A model generated the notes under the pieces. That model saw only the letters and a list, made by a program, of their open reading frames with translations. It had not been told where the DNA came from and ran no database searches. From assembly GCA_964351995.1 (NCBI GenBank), contig CAYGQE010000006.1, forward strand, positions 1 through 64,000: DNA of 64,000 nt. Direction: 5' to 3'. This DNA is from SZUA-35 sp964351995 (GTDB lineage Bacteria > Actinomycetota > Acidimicrobiia > Acidimicrobiales > SZUA-35). The position numbers were made by a program, and so were the translations under genes. Shown piece after piece: positions 17,539-26,600 of this stretch (position 1 is its first letter; every line of letters starts with the position of its first letter).

Positions 17539-17928
17539 ATGAGCCTTCCTCTTTCACTCCGACTCAACGCCGCCTTCTCACTCGCCACCGGCCTCCTCCT
17601 CACAGCGGCCCCCGGCGCAGTCGGCAACTGGCTCGACGTTTCGATCACCGGGTGGCTCGGCGTTCTCGGCGTGGTCCTGATCGGGCATGCAGGGCTGTTA
17701 GTGTGGGTGAGCCGGCAGCCCTCAGTCGCGACGTGGGCGAAGCTGAACGTTGCAGCGATCGCTCCCTACCCGCTGATCATGGCAGGACTCATCGCTACCG
17801 GGCTCGTGAGCACAACGCTCGGTCGGACACTCCTCCTGCTCGACGGGGCGATCGTCGCGGCCATCGCGTTCGCCCAATGGAACGGGTTGCGCCGAAGCTC
17901 TGAGGACGCGCATCCTGTCCCAGCGTGA
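17539..17928 (+). CDS. Small four-helix membrane protein
   Basis: A 129-residue protein with four predicted transmembrane helices: about 8-30 (AAFSLATGLLLTAAPGAVG), 38-56 (WLGVLGVVLIGHAGLLVWV), 66-88 (LNVAAIAPYPLIMAGLIATG) and 95-115. Start ATG 17539 follows GGAGGG closely. It resembles small actinobacterial integral membrane proteins of unknown role paired with TetR genes. Its stop overlaps the TetR start (GTGA), and the palindrome upstream suggests the pair is repressed until a ligand arrives. Confidence 0.75.
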   Translation: MSLPLSLRLNAAFSLATGLLLTAAPGAVGNWLDVSITGWLGVLGVVLIGHAGLLVWVSRQPSVATWAKLNVAAIAPYPLIMAGLIATGLVSTTLGRTLLLLDGAIVAAIAFAQWNGLRRSSEDAHPVPA

Positions 17929-18542
17929 CCACGACCGACCAACACCTCCTCGACGCACTCGACGCCGTCATTGCCGAACACGGACCCTCCGGCGTGACGC
18001 TGCGTCGAGTGGGCACGCAAGCCGGCCTTTCCCATACCGCCGCTGCCCACTACTACCAAGACAAACCCGGACTCTTCACCGCCTACATCACCCGAGCCTG
18101 GAACCGAGTCGCAGACGGCGTCGAAGCGGCAGCTGAAATTCCCGACGACCGACAAGCCCTTCTCACCGCAGCCAACTCATACGCAACCTTCGCCATGAAA
18201 GAGCCCTCAGCGTTCAGCGTGATGAGCCGTCTCGAACTAGTCAACGTCGACACCCCAGCTCTCTGGGCCGCCAGAGAACGAGGATTTCTCACCCTCGCAG
18301 CGCTCGTTGCTCGCGCTCAAACCAACGGGTGGGCCACCAACCACGACACCCTTGATCTCGTCGCCATCACCTGGGGAACCGTTCACGGAATCGTCGACCT
18401 GTGGACCGGTGGACCGCTCGCGGCCCCTTACGACGGCCACGAACTACCGCACACCCTCGATCGGCTCGTGAACACAGTTCTCGATCAGCTCGACCACCCG
18501 CACACTTCGAAGCACGAGAGCACAACGACCGACCAAGGCTGA
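17925..18542 (+). CDS. TetR-family transcriptional regulator
   Basis: A 205-residue regulator. The N-terminal helix-turn-helix (residues 5-55) contains GVTLRRVGTQAGLSHTAA and HYYQDKPGLFTAYI; the rest is a helical TetR ligand-binding domain with a C-terminal TetR_C_33-like part (WGTVHGIVDLW). GTG 17925 overlaps the preceding membrane protein stop. It probably binds the palindrome at 17501 and represses its own operon (inference). Confidence 0.9.
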   Translation: MTTTDQHLLDALDAVIAEHGPSGVTLRRVGTQAGLSHTAAAHYYQDKPGLFTAYITRAWNRVADGVEAAAEIPDDRQALLTAANSYATFAMKEPSAFSVMSRLELVNVDTPALWAARERGFLTLAALVARAQTNGWATNHDTLDLVAITWGTVHGIVDLWTGGPLAAPYDGHELPHTLDRLVNTVLDQLDHPHTSKHESTTTDQG

Positions 18543-18572
18543 CCGCTTGGAGCTGCCGGCTTCTCCGGAGAC

Positions 18573-18660
18573 GACCCGATAACACCCGCCCGGAATCACG
18601 GCTCCAAGCCACAACCGACCACTCGGGAACGGCCCTCTGAGGCGCCACGGAATCACGGGC
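18573..18660. repeat. Dispersed intergenic repeat, copy 7
   Basis: ACCCGATAACACCCGC, CGGAATCACGG, ACCGACCACTCGGGAACGGC, GGCGCCACGGAATCACGGG. It is nearly collinear with copy 5 and is the last copy I find in the window. The rest of the gap 18543-18876 holds two short palindromes (18816-18829, 18833-18844) and a terminator. Confidence 0.7.
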
Positions 18661-18842
18661 GGCAGCTACTGCTGGACGATCGACCCAGCTACTCCGACCA
18701 AGCAATGCACGCCCGAGTCTCCGGGTCGTCGATGGATCCAGCCGCTGGCTTCGAAGCATGGGCAGCAGCGTCCTCAATCAGGCTCATCGGGGCTGCTTGA
18801 TCGTGGGCTACGACGAACCGAATTCGGTTGTATGAACATGTT

Positions 18843-18875
18843 CAACAGACCTCGGGCGATGCCCGAGATCTGTTG
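18843..18875 (-). terminator. Hairpin terminator after the alpha/beta hydrolase
   Basis: CAACAGACCTCGGGC (18843-18857) pairs with GCCCGAGATCTGTTG (18861-18875) with one mismatch and a three-base loop, immediately after the stop at 18877. It may also stop transcripts from the TetR side. Confidence 0.75.
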
Positions 18876-18876
18876 C

Positions 18877-19797
18877 TCAGTACTGGAGTGGCTCCCGGCG
18901 AGCGATGGCTTCCATGGCGCCGTTGATCTGAGGCAGCAGGGGCACCGGAACGTCGTGGCCCATGGCATCCAGCACGAGCAGGTCGGCCTTGGGCACCGCG
19001 GCAGCGGTTGCGTGGCCACCCGAGACCTGGATGAGGTCGTCCTTGTCGCCGTGAATCACCAGGAAGGGCACGTCGACTGACGCCAGACGTTCGGTTCGGT
19101 CGCCGGTGGCGCCGATGGCGGCGAGCTGAAAGGCCGCACCGATCGGGTGGAAGGACCGGTCGTAGGTCTCTTCTGCCCGGACGAGGGCACGGGCCTCGTC
19201 GAACAGTGGGCCAGCGATGACGCGTCCTGTGACCATGTTCTGTGCGATCACGGCTTCTCTCCCTTCGGGCGGTGGCTGCAAGAGTGCGGCCATCGCGTCC
19301 GGGCTTGCCTGGCCGACCTCGCTGTTGCCCGTCGTGGACATGATCGAGGTGACCGACCGCAACCTGGTGGGGTGCTCGATGGCCAACATCTGGACGATCA
19401 TCCCGCCCATCGATGCGCCGGCCACGTGCGCTTTTTCGATACCGAGATGATCGAGCAACCCAATGGCATCGGCGGCCATGTCGCTCAGTGTGTACGGCAC
19501 TTCTTCAGGGGCGATGGTCTCGCCAGCGGCGCCACGAGCCATGAGTGACATGACATCGGGTGGGGCGCCCTGCGACTTCGCCGAAAGGCCAACGTCGCGA
19601 TTGTCGAAGATGACCACGTGGAAGTTGCGGGCGACCAGGTCGTCGATCATCTCTTGAGGCCAGGCGTTCATCTGGGCGGTGTACCCCATGACGAGGAGCA
19701 TGGTTTCGTTCGCTGCATCGCCGAAGCTCTCGTAGCAGAGCTCGATCGAATCGTCGCCGGATGGAGTGCGGGTGGACGTGACGGTGGCCTGAGGCAT
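18877..19797 (-). CDS. Alpha/beta-fold hydrolase
   Basis: A 306-residue hydrolase. The core strand LLVMGYTAQMNAWP carries the oxyanion-hole region, NRDVGLS is the typical loop, and the nucleophile elbow is GASMGG (about residues 128-133). The acid lies near the VIHGDKDDLI segment (about 250) and the His near GHDVPVPL (about 283). This completes a catalytic triad of the haloperoxidase/esterase type. Substrate unknown. It starts 39 bases after the hydantoinase-type gene on the same strand, so the two probably form an operon. Confidence 0.87.
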   Translation of the reverse strand: MPQATVTSTRTPSGDDSIELCYESFGDAANETMLLVMGYTAQMNAWPQEMIDDLVARNFHVVIFDNRDVGLSAKSQGAPPDVMSLMARGAAGETIAPEEVPYTLSDMAADAIGLLDHLGIEKAHVAGASMGGMIVQMLAIEHPTRLRSVTSIMSTTGNSEVGQASPDAMAALLQPPPEGREAVIAQNMVTGRVIAGPLFDEARALVRAEETYDRSFHPIGAAFQLAAIGATGDRTERLASVDVPFLVIHGDKDDLIQVSGGHATAAAVPKADLLVLDAMGHDVPVPLLPQINGAMEAIARREPLQY

Positions 19798-19836
19798 CGG
19801 GGGACTATGGCACAGGATCGCGGCTGATGGAATTGC

Positions 19837-21855
19837 TCAGCTGCGACGGGGCCGCCCGGTTCCGGCCACGGTGATGGTGGAGTCGACGAAGAAGTCCTGG
19901 CCGTCGATGGCCACGATGTTGTCGGCTCGCTCGGCGGTGAGTTCGACGTCGGCGGCACCCGCTCGCTCGGCCAGTTCTGACACACGATCCAACAGCTGGG
20001 ACTCAGCGGCGTCGGCGGCTTCGTCGAGGCTGGCGAACGCTGCACCGTTGGCCACGTAGCTGCCGTTCTTCTTCCTGGTGATCGTGGTCGATCGCATCAC
20101 CCGAACCTTGCCGACGACGGCCCCGACGGCATTGGCCACGCCGGCGTGTTCGGAAACAAAGAGTTCGGCGCCGAGCATCGTTGCGACGTCGGGGTAGTAG
20201 GTCGGGGCGGAAGCGCCCAGCCCGATCAGCGCAGTGTCGAGGCGGACATCGATGGCGACGTGGCCGCGGTGTTGCCGAAGACCGGCACCGATCAGCGGGT
20301 GTTGTTCGGTGCCGTTGGCGAATCCGTCGTGTCCGAGAGCGACGCTGAGAATGGCCTGCATGGTTCGGCGCTGGAGCTCGGCGATGGTGAGCGCTGCGAG
20401 GGCTGCCGCGTCGTGAGCGACGATCGTCCCTCGACGATCCTGCGTACGGGCGAGTAGCTCGGCTCCAAGCGAGGCGGCCTCGACATCGAAGCGATCGTGC
20501 CGTCCCAAGACGTGGGCGGCATCGGTCGGCGTGAAACTCGACCTCGCCACGAGACCGGAACGGACCAGCCGGTCGAGCGCGATCTCATGTCGCTTCGTCG
20601 GCAACAACTCCCGTAGCCCGTTCGGGCCATCGGCCAGACCCTCGAGGATGAACGACTCGAGGTCAGAGCTGATTTGGCCCGGCGACGGCATGTGCCGCAG
20701 CACAGCGAATGCGCCAGCGAGCCATGGAGTGACATTCGACCGGCGCTGGGCTTCGAGCGTGCCGAGCACGAGGGCGGGATGTTGGGTAGCGAGCAGCGAC
20801 AGCGGAACGACTCGGCGAGGACCGAGGGCGAGCGACGTCGTGCCCCCAGCATCATCGATCGCCACCTCGCTGTCACCGCCGAGTCCGATCGTTCTGATGG
20901 CGATCGCCTCGACCATCGTGTCGTGGCCTCCGACCGAGGCGCCAGAGGGATCGATGTCGACTCGACCGTTGGTCATCATGGCGAGGTCGGTGGTCGTGCC
21001 GCCGATATCGGCGACGATGGCGCTCTCGCTGGTCGATCGGGCAGCGCCGGAACGGTCAGCAGCGGCGAGCAAGTGGCGAGCACCGATCACCGACGCAGCA
21101 GGGCCGGAGAGAATGGTCTCGATCGGCCGTTCGGCGGCGAACGCTGCAGAGATGAGGGAGCCATCGCCGCGAACGACCATCAGCGGTGCCTCGATGCCCC
21201 GGTCCGACATCGCCGCCTGTGTTGCCGCCACCAAATCACCGATCAAACCGATGAGTTTGGCGTTGAGCACGGCGGTGACGGCCCGCTTTGGTCCGTTGAG
21301 CTGGGCGGTGAGCTCGTGGCTGCAGGTGACGCCAAGTCCAAACCGAGCTCGAAGATGGGTGCGAACCGCCTGCTCATGGCTGGGGTTGCGAACCGCGAAT
21401 TGCGACGCGACGGCGAAGCCCGTGACGTGGCCGATTGGTGCCGCATCGAGTTGCCGGTCGATGTCGTCGAGGTCGAGAGCAGCGACTTCATCGCCATGGC
21501 TCGTGTGGCCGCCGGGGGTTGAGATGGCGATGCCGTCGCCGATCGCCTCGGCGAGACCTCCATGAGCTAGATCTGTCTCACTGAACCCCATGGTGATCAA
21601 GCACACGCTGCCGCCGCTTCCCTCGACGATGGCATTGGTGGCAAGCGTGGTCGATACCGACACGAGTGTGATGGTGGCGGGGTCGATCGACGCGATTGCC
21701 GCCGTCATTGCTTCGCCGATGCCTTCGGCCAGATCGTGATGAGTGGTGAGCGCCTTGGCGGACTCGACCACGAGCGGCACCGCCTCATCAGTGACGAGTA
21801 CAGCATCGGTGTAGGTCCCGCCGGTGTCGATGCCGAGCATGAGGTTTGCGCTCAT
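19837..21855 (-). CDS. Hydantoinase A/oxoprolinase-family protein
   Basis: A 672-residue protein with the family's actin-like ATPase layout: N-terminal LGIDTGGTYTDAVLV phosphate-binding loop, VSVSTTLATNAIVEG, central IVADIGGTTTDLAMM, and GLGGDSEV. It matches the HyuA subunit of N-methylhydantoinase/5-oxoprolinase-type enzymes, which open cyclic amides using ATP. The partner HyuB subunit is not nearby, so it may be one of the stand-alone family members whose substrate is not known. The alpha/beta hydrolase downstream could act on the product. Confidence 0.85.
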   Translation of the reverse strand: MSANLMLGIDTGGTYTDAVLVTDEAVPLVVESAKALTTHHDLAEGIGEAMTAAIASIDPATITLVSVSTTLATNAIVEGSGGSVCLITMGFSETDLAHGGLAEAIGDGIAISTPGGHTSHGDEVAALDLDDIDRQLDAAPIGHVTGFAVASQFAVRNPSHEQAVRTHLRARFGLGVTCSHELTAQLNGPKRAVTAVLNAKLIGLIGDLVAATQAAMSDRGIEAPLMVVRGDGSLISAAFAAERPIETILSGPAASVIGARHLLAAADRSGAARSTSESAIVADIGGTTTDLAMMTNGRVDIDPSGASVGGHDTMVEAIAIRTIGLGGDSEVAIDDAGGTTSLALGPRRVVPLSLLATQHPALVLGTLEAQRRSNVTPWLAGAFAVLRHMPSPGQISSDLESFILEGLADGPNGLRELLPTKRHEIALDRLVRSGLVARSSFTPTDAAHVLGRHDRFDVEAASLGAELLARTQDRRGTIVAHDAAALAALTIAELQRRTMQAILSVALGHDGFANGTEQHPLIGAGLRQHRGHVAIDVRLDTALIGLGASAPTYYPDVATMLGAELFVSEHAGVANAVGAVVGKVRVMRSTTITRKKNGSYVANGAAFASLDEAADAAESQLLDRVSELAERAGAADVELTAERADNIVAIDGQDFFVDSTITVAGTGRPRRS

Positions 21856-21899
21856 TGCCGAGAGGTTACGGCCTGGGCTTCACAACGGGTGGCACGACG

Positions 21900-21935
21900 C
21901 GAGAACGGCAGCGACTGATGCCGCTGCCGTTCTCG
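21900..21935 (-). terminator. Hairpin terminator after the small basic protein
   Basis: A perfect 14-bp stem, CGAGAACGGCAGCG (21900-21913) and CGCTGCCGTTCTCG (21922-21935), with an eight-base loop, 40 bases past the stop at 21975 and before the hydantoinase start. Confidence 0.78.
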
Positions 21936-21974
21936 GGTTCGTTTCGGAGCGCTGCCGCGAGGCAACGCAGGGGA

Positions 21975-22292
21975 TCAGAAGCGGTCGTTCTTCTTCTTCG
22001 GTGGAACCTTGAACGGTGCCTCGATCAGCGCTTCGAAACGAGCATCATCTGGCTGCCTTGGTTCGTTGAGGTTGCGCAAGAAGTCTTTGAGGGCGGCACG
22101 AGCGACGGGAACGTGATCGCCCTTGATGCCGACCGAGCGAGCGAGCGCATCCTTGGCCTTTTCGACGCGCTCTTTGCGAGTCGCCTTTTCGGCGTCGGTG
22201 CGGGTGACCGTCTGCTTGGTCTTCTTTGCTTCCTCAGCCGCCTTGCGGCGAGCCTCGGACTCTTGCAACGGGGTGAGCTTGTTTGCGGCCAC
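21975..22292 (-). CDS. Small Lys/Ala-rich charged protein, unknown function
   Basis: 105 residues from GTG 22292, which has AGGAG ten bases upstream. The first 50 residues are a highly charged helix (EARRKAAEEAKKTKQ, KATRKERVEKAKDALARS), likely coiled coil; the C-terminus is basic (PPKKKNDRF). I do not recognise the family. The composition would suit a nucleic-acid or ribosome-associated protein, but this is a guess. Monocistronic, with its own terminator, divergent from threonine aldolase. Confidence 0.6.
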   Translation of the reverse strand: MAANKLTPLQESEARRKAAEEAKKTKQTVTRTDAEKATRKERVEKAKDALARSVGIKGDHVPVARAALKDFLRNLNEPRQPDDARFEALIEAPFKVPPKKKNDRF

Positions 22293-22403
22293 GACAGCTG
22301 GTCTCCTGGAACTCTGCCGAGCCCTGTGCTCGGCGAGCTGACGAGCCTATCGGTTGCCGCGACCTGACCGAGTCCATCGCCGTTCGCCGCTTCGGAAGGC
22401 CAG

Positions 22404-22409
22404 TAGCGT
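22404..22409 (+). promoter_or_regulatory. Candidate -10 element of a leaderless promoter
   Basis: TAGCGT ends eight bases before the threonine aldolase ATG 22418, so transcription would start at or next to the start codon; no ribosome-binding site is present. The same TA-CGT element precedes the starts at 40298 and 47287. Confidence 0.35.
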
Positions 22410-22417
22410 TGCTGGTG

Positions 22418-23452
22418 ATGATCGATTTGCGAAGTGACACCCTGACCAAGCCCACCGACGAGATGCGGGCGGTGATGGCCGCTGCCGAGGTTGGTGACGA
22501 CGTGTACGGCGAGGACCCCACCGTCAACGAACTCGAAGCTCATGTAGCGTCGCTGCTCGGCATGGAGGCGGCGATGTTCGTTGCTTCCGGAACGCAGTCG
22601 AATCTGTGCGCCATCTTGGCGCACTGTCAGCGAGGCGACGAGTACTTGGTCGGTCAGTCAGCCCACACGTACCGATACGAGGCCGGGGGAGCCGCGGTGC
22701 TCGGCGGTATTCAGCCTCAGCCGATCGAGATGGGAGCCGACGGCACCATGGCGTTGGCTGACATCGAGCGATACATCAAGCCGAAGCCCAACATGAACCA
22801 CTTCGCGAACTCGAAGCTGTTGTGCATCGAGAACACCAAGGACGGGGCGATCTTGCCGGCTGATTACGTTCGCGATGCCCAGGCGCTTGGCCGAGCCCAC
22901 GATCTCTCGCTGCATCTCGATGGCGCCCGACTGTGGAACGCTGCGGTGGGAAGCGGGGTAGCTCCCGCCGAGATCGCTGCCGGCTTCGACACCGTTTCGG
23001 TGTGCCTCTCGAAGGGCCTCGGCGCCCCCGTTGGCTCGGTGCTCGCGGGGCGGGCCGACCTCGTCGGCGAAGCACGACGGTGGCGAAAGATGCTCGGTGG
23101 CGGCCTCCGCCAAGCCGGCATCCTGGCCGCTGCCGGTCGATACGCCATTGACCACCAGCTCGATCGATTGGCCGTCGACCACGCCAATGCTGCCCGTCTG
23201 GCTGAAGGCCTGAGCGGCCTCGATGGCCTCGAAGTGACCGGGCAGAACACGAACATGGTGTTTGTCGAACGGCGTGACGACGGTGCAGCTCCCGCCGGCC
23301 TTGGCGAGCGTGACGCCTTCAGCGCTGCGCTGGCTGATCACGGGGTGGTTGCGCCCGGCGGCACCAGCATGCGGTTGGTGTGCCACCTCGATGTCTCATC
23401 TGACGACATCGAGACGGTGATCGGTGCGTTCAGCGCAGCGCTCGCAGCCTGA
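22418..23452 (+). CDS. Low-specificity threonine aldolase (PLP enzyme)
   Basis: A 344-residue fold-type I PLP enzyme. It begins MIDLRSDTLTKPTDEM, the family start, which decides ATG 22418. It has GDDVYGEDPTVNELE, the FVASGTQSNL cofactor segment, LHLDGARLWNAAV (cofactor-binding Asp), and the Schiff-base Lys199 in VCLSKGLGAPVGS. It cleaves L-threonine or L-allo-threonine to glycine and acetaldehyde, giving glycine in the cytoplasm; beta-hydroxy amino acid specificity is usually broad. The similar aromatic beta-eliminating lyases differ at the start motif, so the call is firm. Confidence 0.93.
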   Translation: MIDLRSDTLTKPTDEMRAVMAAAEVGDDVYGEDPTVNELEAHVASLLGMEAAMFVASGTQSNLCAILAHCQRGDEYLVGQSAHTYRYEAGGAAVLGGIQPQPIEMGADGTMALADIERYIKPKPNMNHFANSKLLCIENTKDGAILPADYVRDAQALGRAHDLSLHLDGARLWNAAVGSGVAPAEIAAGFDTVSVCLSKGLGAPVGSVLAGRADLVGEARRWRKMLGGGLRQAGILAAAGRYAIDHQLDRLAVDHANAARLAEGLSGLDGLEVTGQNTNMVFVERRDDGAAPAGLGERDAFSAALADHGVVAPGGTSMRLVCHLDVSSDDIETVIGAFSAALAA

Positions 23453-23493
23453 CGCAGGTTTGTAGGGCCCGAACCCCGACAGCCCCGTGTGGC

Positions 23494-23512
23494 ATCGGGG
23501 GACATCCCCGAT
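23494..23512 (+). terminator. Hairpin after threonine aldolase
   Basis: ATCGGGG (23494-23500) and CCCCGAT (23506-23512) around a five-base loop, about 40 bases past the stop. Short but GC-rich, in a gap that also holds the leader of the next gene. Confidence 0.55.
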
Positions 23513-23554
23513 CAGTTCGCTAGCGACATCACCCATCATGAGCGCAACGACGTT

Positions 23555-23643
23555 CCTGGGTCGAAAGGCCCAGGCGTCACTCTGTACGAATGGCCCAGGA
23601 CCTGGCATCATGTCCTGGGCGTCAGGTTGGAGGGACCAGGCAC
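23555..23643 (+). promoter_or_regulatory. Structured 5' leader of the surface-protein operon
   Basis: CCTGGG (23555) can pair with CCCAGG (23569), and CCCAGGAC (23594-23601) with GTCCTGGG (23612-23619). Because the arms share sequence, alternative pairings are possible. GGAGGG follows, nine bases before ATG 23644. I cannot match it to a known riboswitch class. Confidence 0.4.
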
Positions 23644-26600
23644 ATGGGGCAAGTTCAGAAGTTGATGGCGGCGCTCAAGAAGCGTTCGTCGATTGTTGGC
23701 GCTGTCGCCGCAGCGGCCACGTTGGTGGCAGCGGTTCTCGTCGTGCAGTCTTCCCCGCGCTCCGAGCTCGACGTCCAGCTGTCTGACGGCGCCGTTTGGC
23801 TGGCTTCCACTGCGGTCGGCGGCGTGTCGCTGCTCGACGGCGGATCCGGCACGATCGCAGCCTCGCTCGGTGTCGCCGATCCCGGCGACGAGTTCACTGT
23901 CGAGCAGTTCGGCTCCGATGCCGTGATCGTCAACCAGACCGCCGGCACCGTCGCTCGACTCGATGGTGCGAGCTGGGAGATCCCGACCGGGCGCATCCAG
24001 TTCGGCGTTCCCGGCCAGCCACTGTCTGTTGTTGCCGGAGCCGACAACGGCTGGCTGATGACTCCAGGCCAGGCCACCACACTCGAGCTCGAGGAGCTCG
24101 CCCTCCGTACGCCGATTCCTGTCGCCGCTCCTTTCGCTGACGGCATCGTCACCGACGACGGGGCACTTCTCTACGCCAGCACCGACCCCGACCTGCCGGT
24201 GCAACGATTCGAAGCCGTCGGCGGCCAGTCATCGAACGTGGCTGACCTCGATGGTCCGACTGCGCTGATGGACCTTGGCCCGTTGGTAGCCGCTGTCGAC
24301 CTCGACGACGGTTCGGTGTGGCTCGATGGCGTCGGCATCGTGTGCGACCAGCTCGAGTTCCCCGATGGGGCTGAGCTCAACGCAAGTGGCGGCGAAGGCT
24401 TGCTGATCGTGGTCAGCGACCAGGGCGGCGCCTTTGTTTGGGATCCAACCGAAACCGGTTGCCCGGGCGCCAACGACTTCATCAACCTCGGCCCCGGTGA
24501 TTACGGCGAGCCCGCCCTCACCGACGGTTGGGCGGTCATCCCAGAAATCGCCACGAGCTCGGTTCTCATCATCGATCTCGAGGACCTTTCACTCACCAAT
24601 CGTCAAGCACTCGAAGGTGTCCAGGCGGGCACCGAGGTGACCCTCATCGCCGAAGATGGCTCCATTTGGTACAACGACCCGGCATCTGCCCAGGCTGGCC
24701 TCATTCGCCGTGACGGCACCGTCGTGCCGATCGCCAAGTACGAAGAGGGCGCCACCGGCTTCACATCGGCCCCCGTCAACGATGCCCCCGATGACGCCGA
24801 GAACATGTCCCTGGCTGGTGCTGCGCAGCAGGAACAAGCAGACGATGTGGCTCCAGAAGCCGAACAAGTTGCCGGCCCCGAGCTGACCACCAGCACCCTC
24901 GCTGATGGTGGTGACGTCGAGCCAGAGACGGTCACCACGTCCACGACCGTTCCGAGCGGGCCAGACACCACGACCTCCGGCTCACCGGACACCACCGATC
25001 CAACGACCGACACCACCGACCCCGGAACGTCGGAGACCACCAGCGGCATCACCGACACCACCGATGGCGTGACCGACACCACCGACCCCGGTTCCACGAC
25101 CTCGACCACCGAACCACCCGAAGAGGAGGAGTTCGCCATCAGCCTCGGCGTCTCCGCCTTCTCCGTGGTCGAAGGCAACACCATCAATTTCACCGCCATC
25201 ACCCAGCATGGCAACCCGAACTCATGGTCGATCGATTTCTCCCCTGCAGGCCCGCAGACACTTCCGATCGAGCAGTTCGGCAGCTTCCGTATTCTGTTCC
25301 CCGAAGCTGGTCGGTTTGTGGCAACGATGGAAGCGTGCCAATCGCCAACCGATTGCACCCAGGCTCAGGCCGTCATCACGATCGTGCCTGATGCGGATGC
25401 CATCCCGCTCGTGGCTGCGGTCGATGGCCCTGCCACCGTGGTCGTCGGTGAAACCGCCACGTTCCGCGACATCAGCCAAGGTGAACCCGACAGCTGGAGC
25501 TGGGCAACTGACGGTGGTTCGCCGGCAACGGCGACCAGCGAAACCGTCGATGTTGCTTGGCCAACCCCAGGCCCCCGTACGGTCACGCTGCAGGTCGGTC
25601 GAGGGAGCAGCACGAGAACGACGACCTTTGACATCGTGGTCGTCAACGCCCCGACACCCGCTGCGTTCGGGATCACGTGTTCACCTGTTCTGGTCGAGGT
25701 GGGCAACAGCGTGACCTGCCAGCTCGATGGCGACGCCAGCGACTTCTCCGGTCTTGCCTTCTCGACAAGTGCTGATGGCTCGGCCGGTTTCACCAGCAGC
25801 ATCCTGTCTCCCGGTCGTTTCACGATGAGGAGCACGCAACCTCGAAGCATCACGGTCACGTTGACGGGCACAGACGATGGCACCGGCGATCAGCGCTCAG
25901 ACAACGCCTCGATCGACTACTTCGAGGCTCTGTGCACCCAGGCCCTTCCTCAAGTCACGGTGGCCGGACCCACCACACTCGAGATCGGCCAGACCGGTAG
26001 CTACACCGGCTCGACGAATGGAAGTTGCGGCGACGTCTCACGCAACTGGACAGCAAGCGGCGGAGGTTCGGTCAGCAATCCAAACGCCGCCACCACCAAC
26101 ATCTCGTGGAACACACCTGGCACCTACACGGTCACGTTCGACTACGCCGATGGCAGCGGACCCGGCACCGGCACGCGGACGGTCACGGTGAATGATCCTG
26201 GCCCCGTCGTTGTGGCGCCGTCGATCTCGATCAGCGGGTCTTCCAGTCTCGACACCGACGAGACCGGTTCGTTCAACTTCTCGAACTCGGGCGGCCCCAT
26301 CGATTCCCGCTCCTGGACCACCAACGGTGGGGGAGGCTCTGGCTCCGCTGAGGCCTTCTCGACGAGCTGGTCTTCGCCTGGCAACTACACGGTGACGCTG
26401 AATGTCAGCGGCCCCGGTGGCTCAGACACGGCAACCTTCGCCGTTGCTGTCACCGACCCACCAGTTCCGGCGTCGCCATTCGGCATGACGTGCGATCGGG
26501 CCTCAGCCGAGGTCAACCAGATCTTCAGCTGTGACTTGACCACAGGCGACCCGGCGAACTTCTCCAACCCGACCTGGTCGGTGAGCCCTGCCTCGGCGCA

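Noticed and set aside
1..18660. Interpretation of the dispersed repeats as integron attC sites
   Set aside because: No integrase gene is present, and the RYYYAAC/GTTRRRY core pair at opposite ends of the unit is not found; the cassette idea is kept only as an analogy.
18816..18844. Two palindromes (AACCGAATTCGGTT and TGAACATGTTCA) as operators
   Set aside because: They lie between convergent gene ends next to a terminator, where no promoter is expected; more likely part of a bidirectional termination region.
23555..23643. Known riboswitch (c-di-GMP, c-di-AMP, cobalamin) before the PKD gene
   Set aside because: The conserved cores of these classes are not visible; only generic hairpins can be supported.
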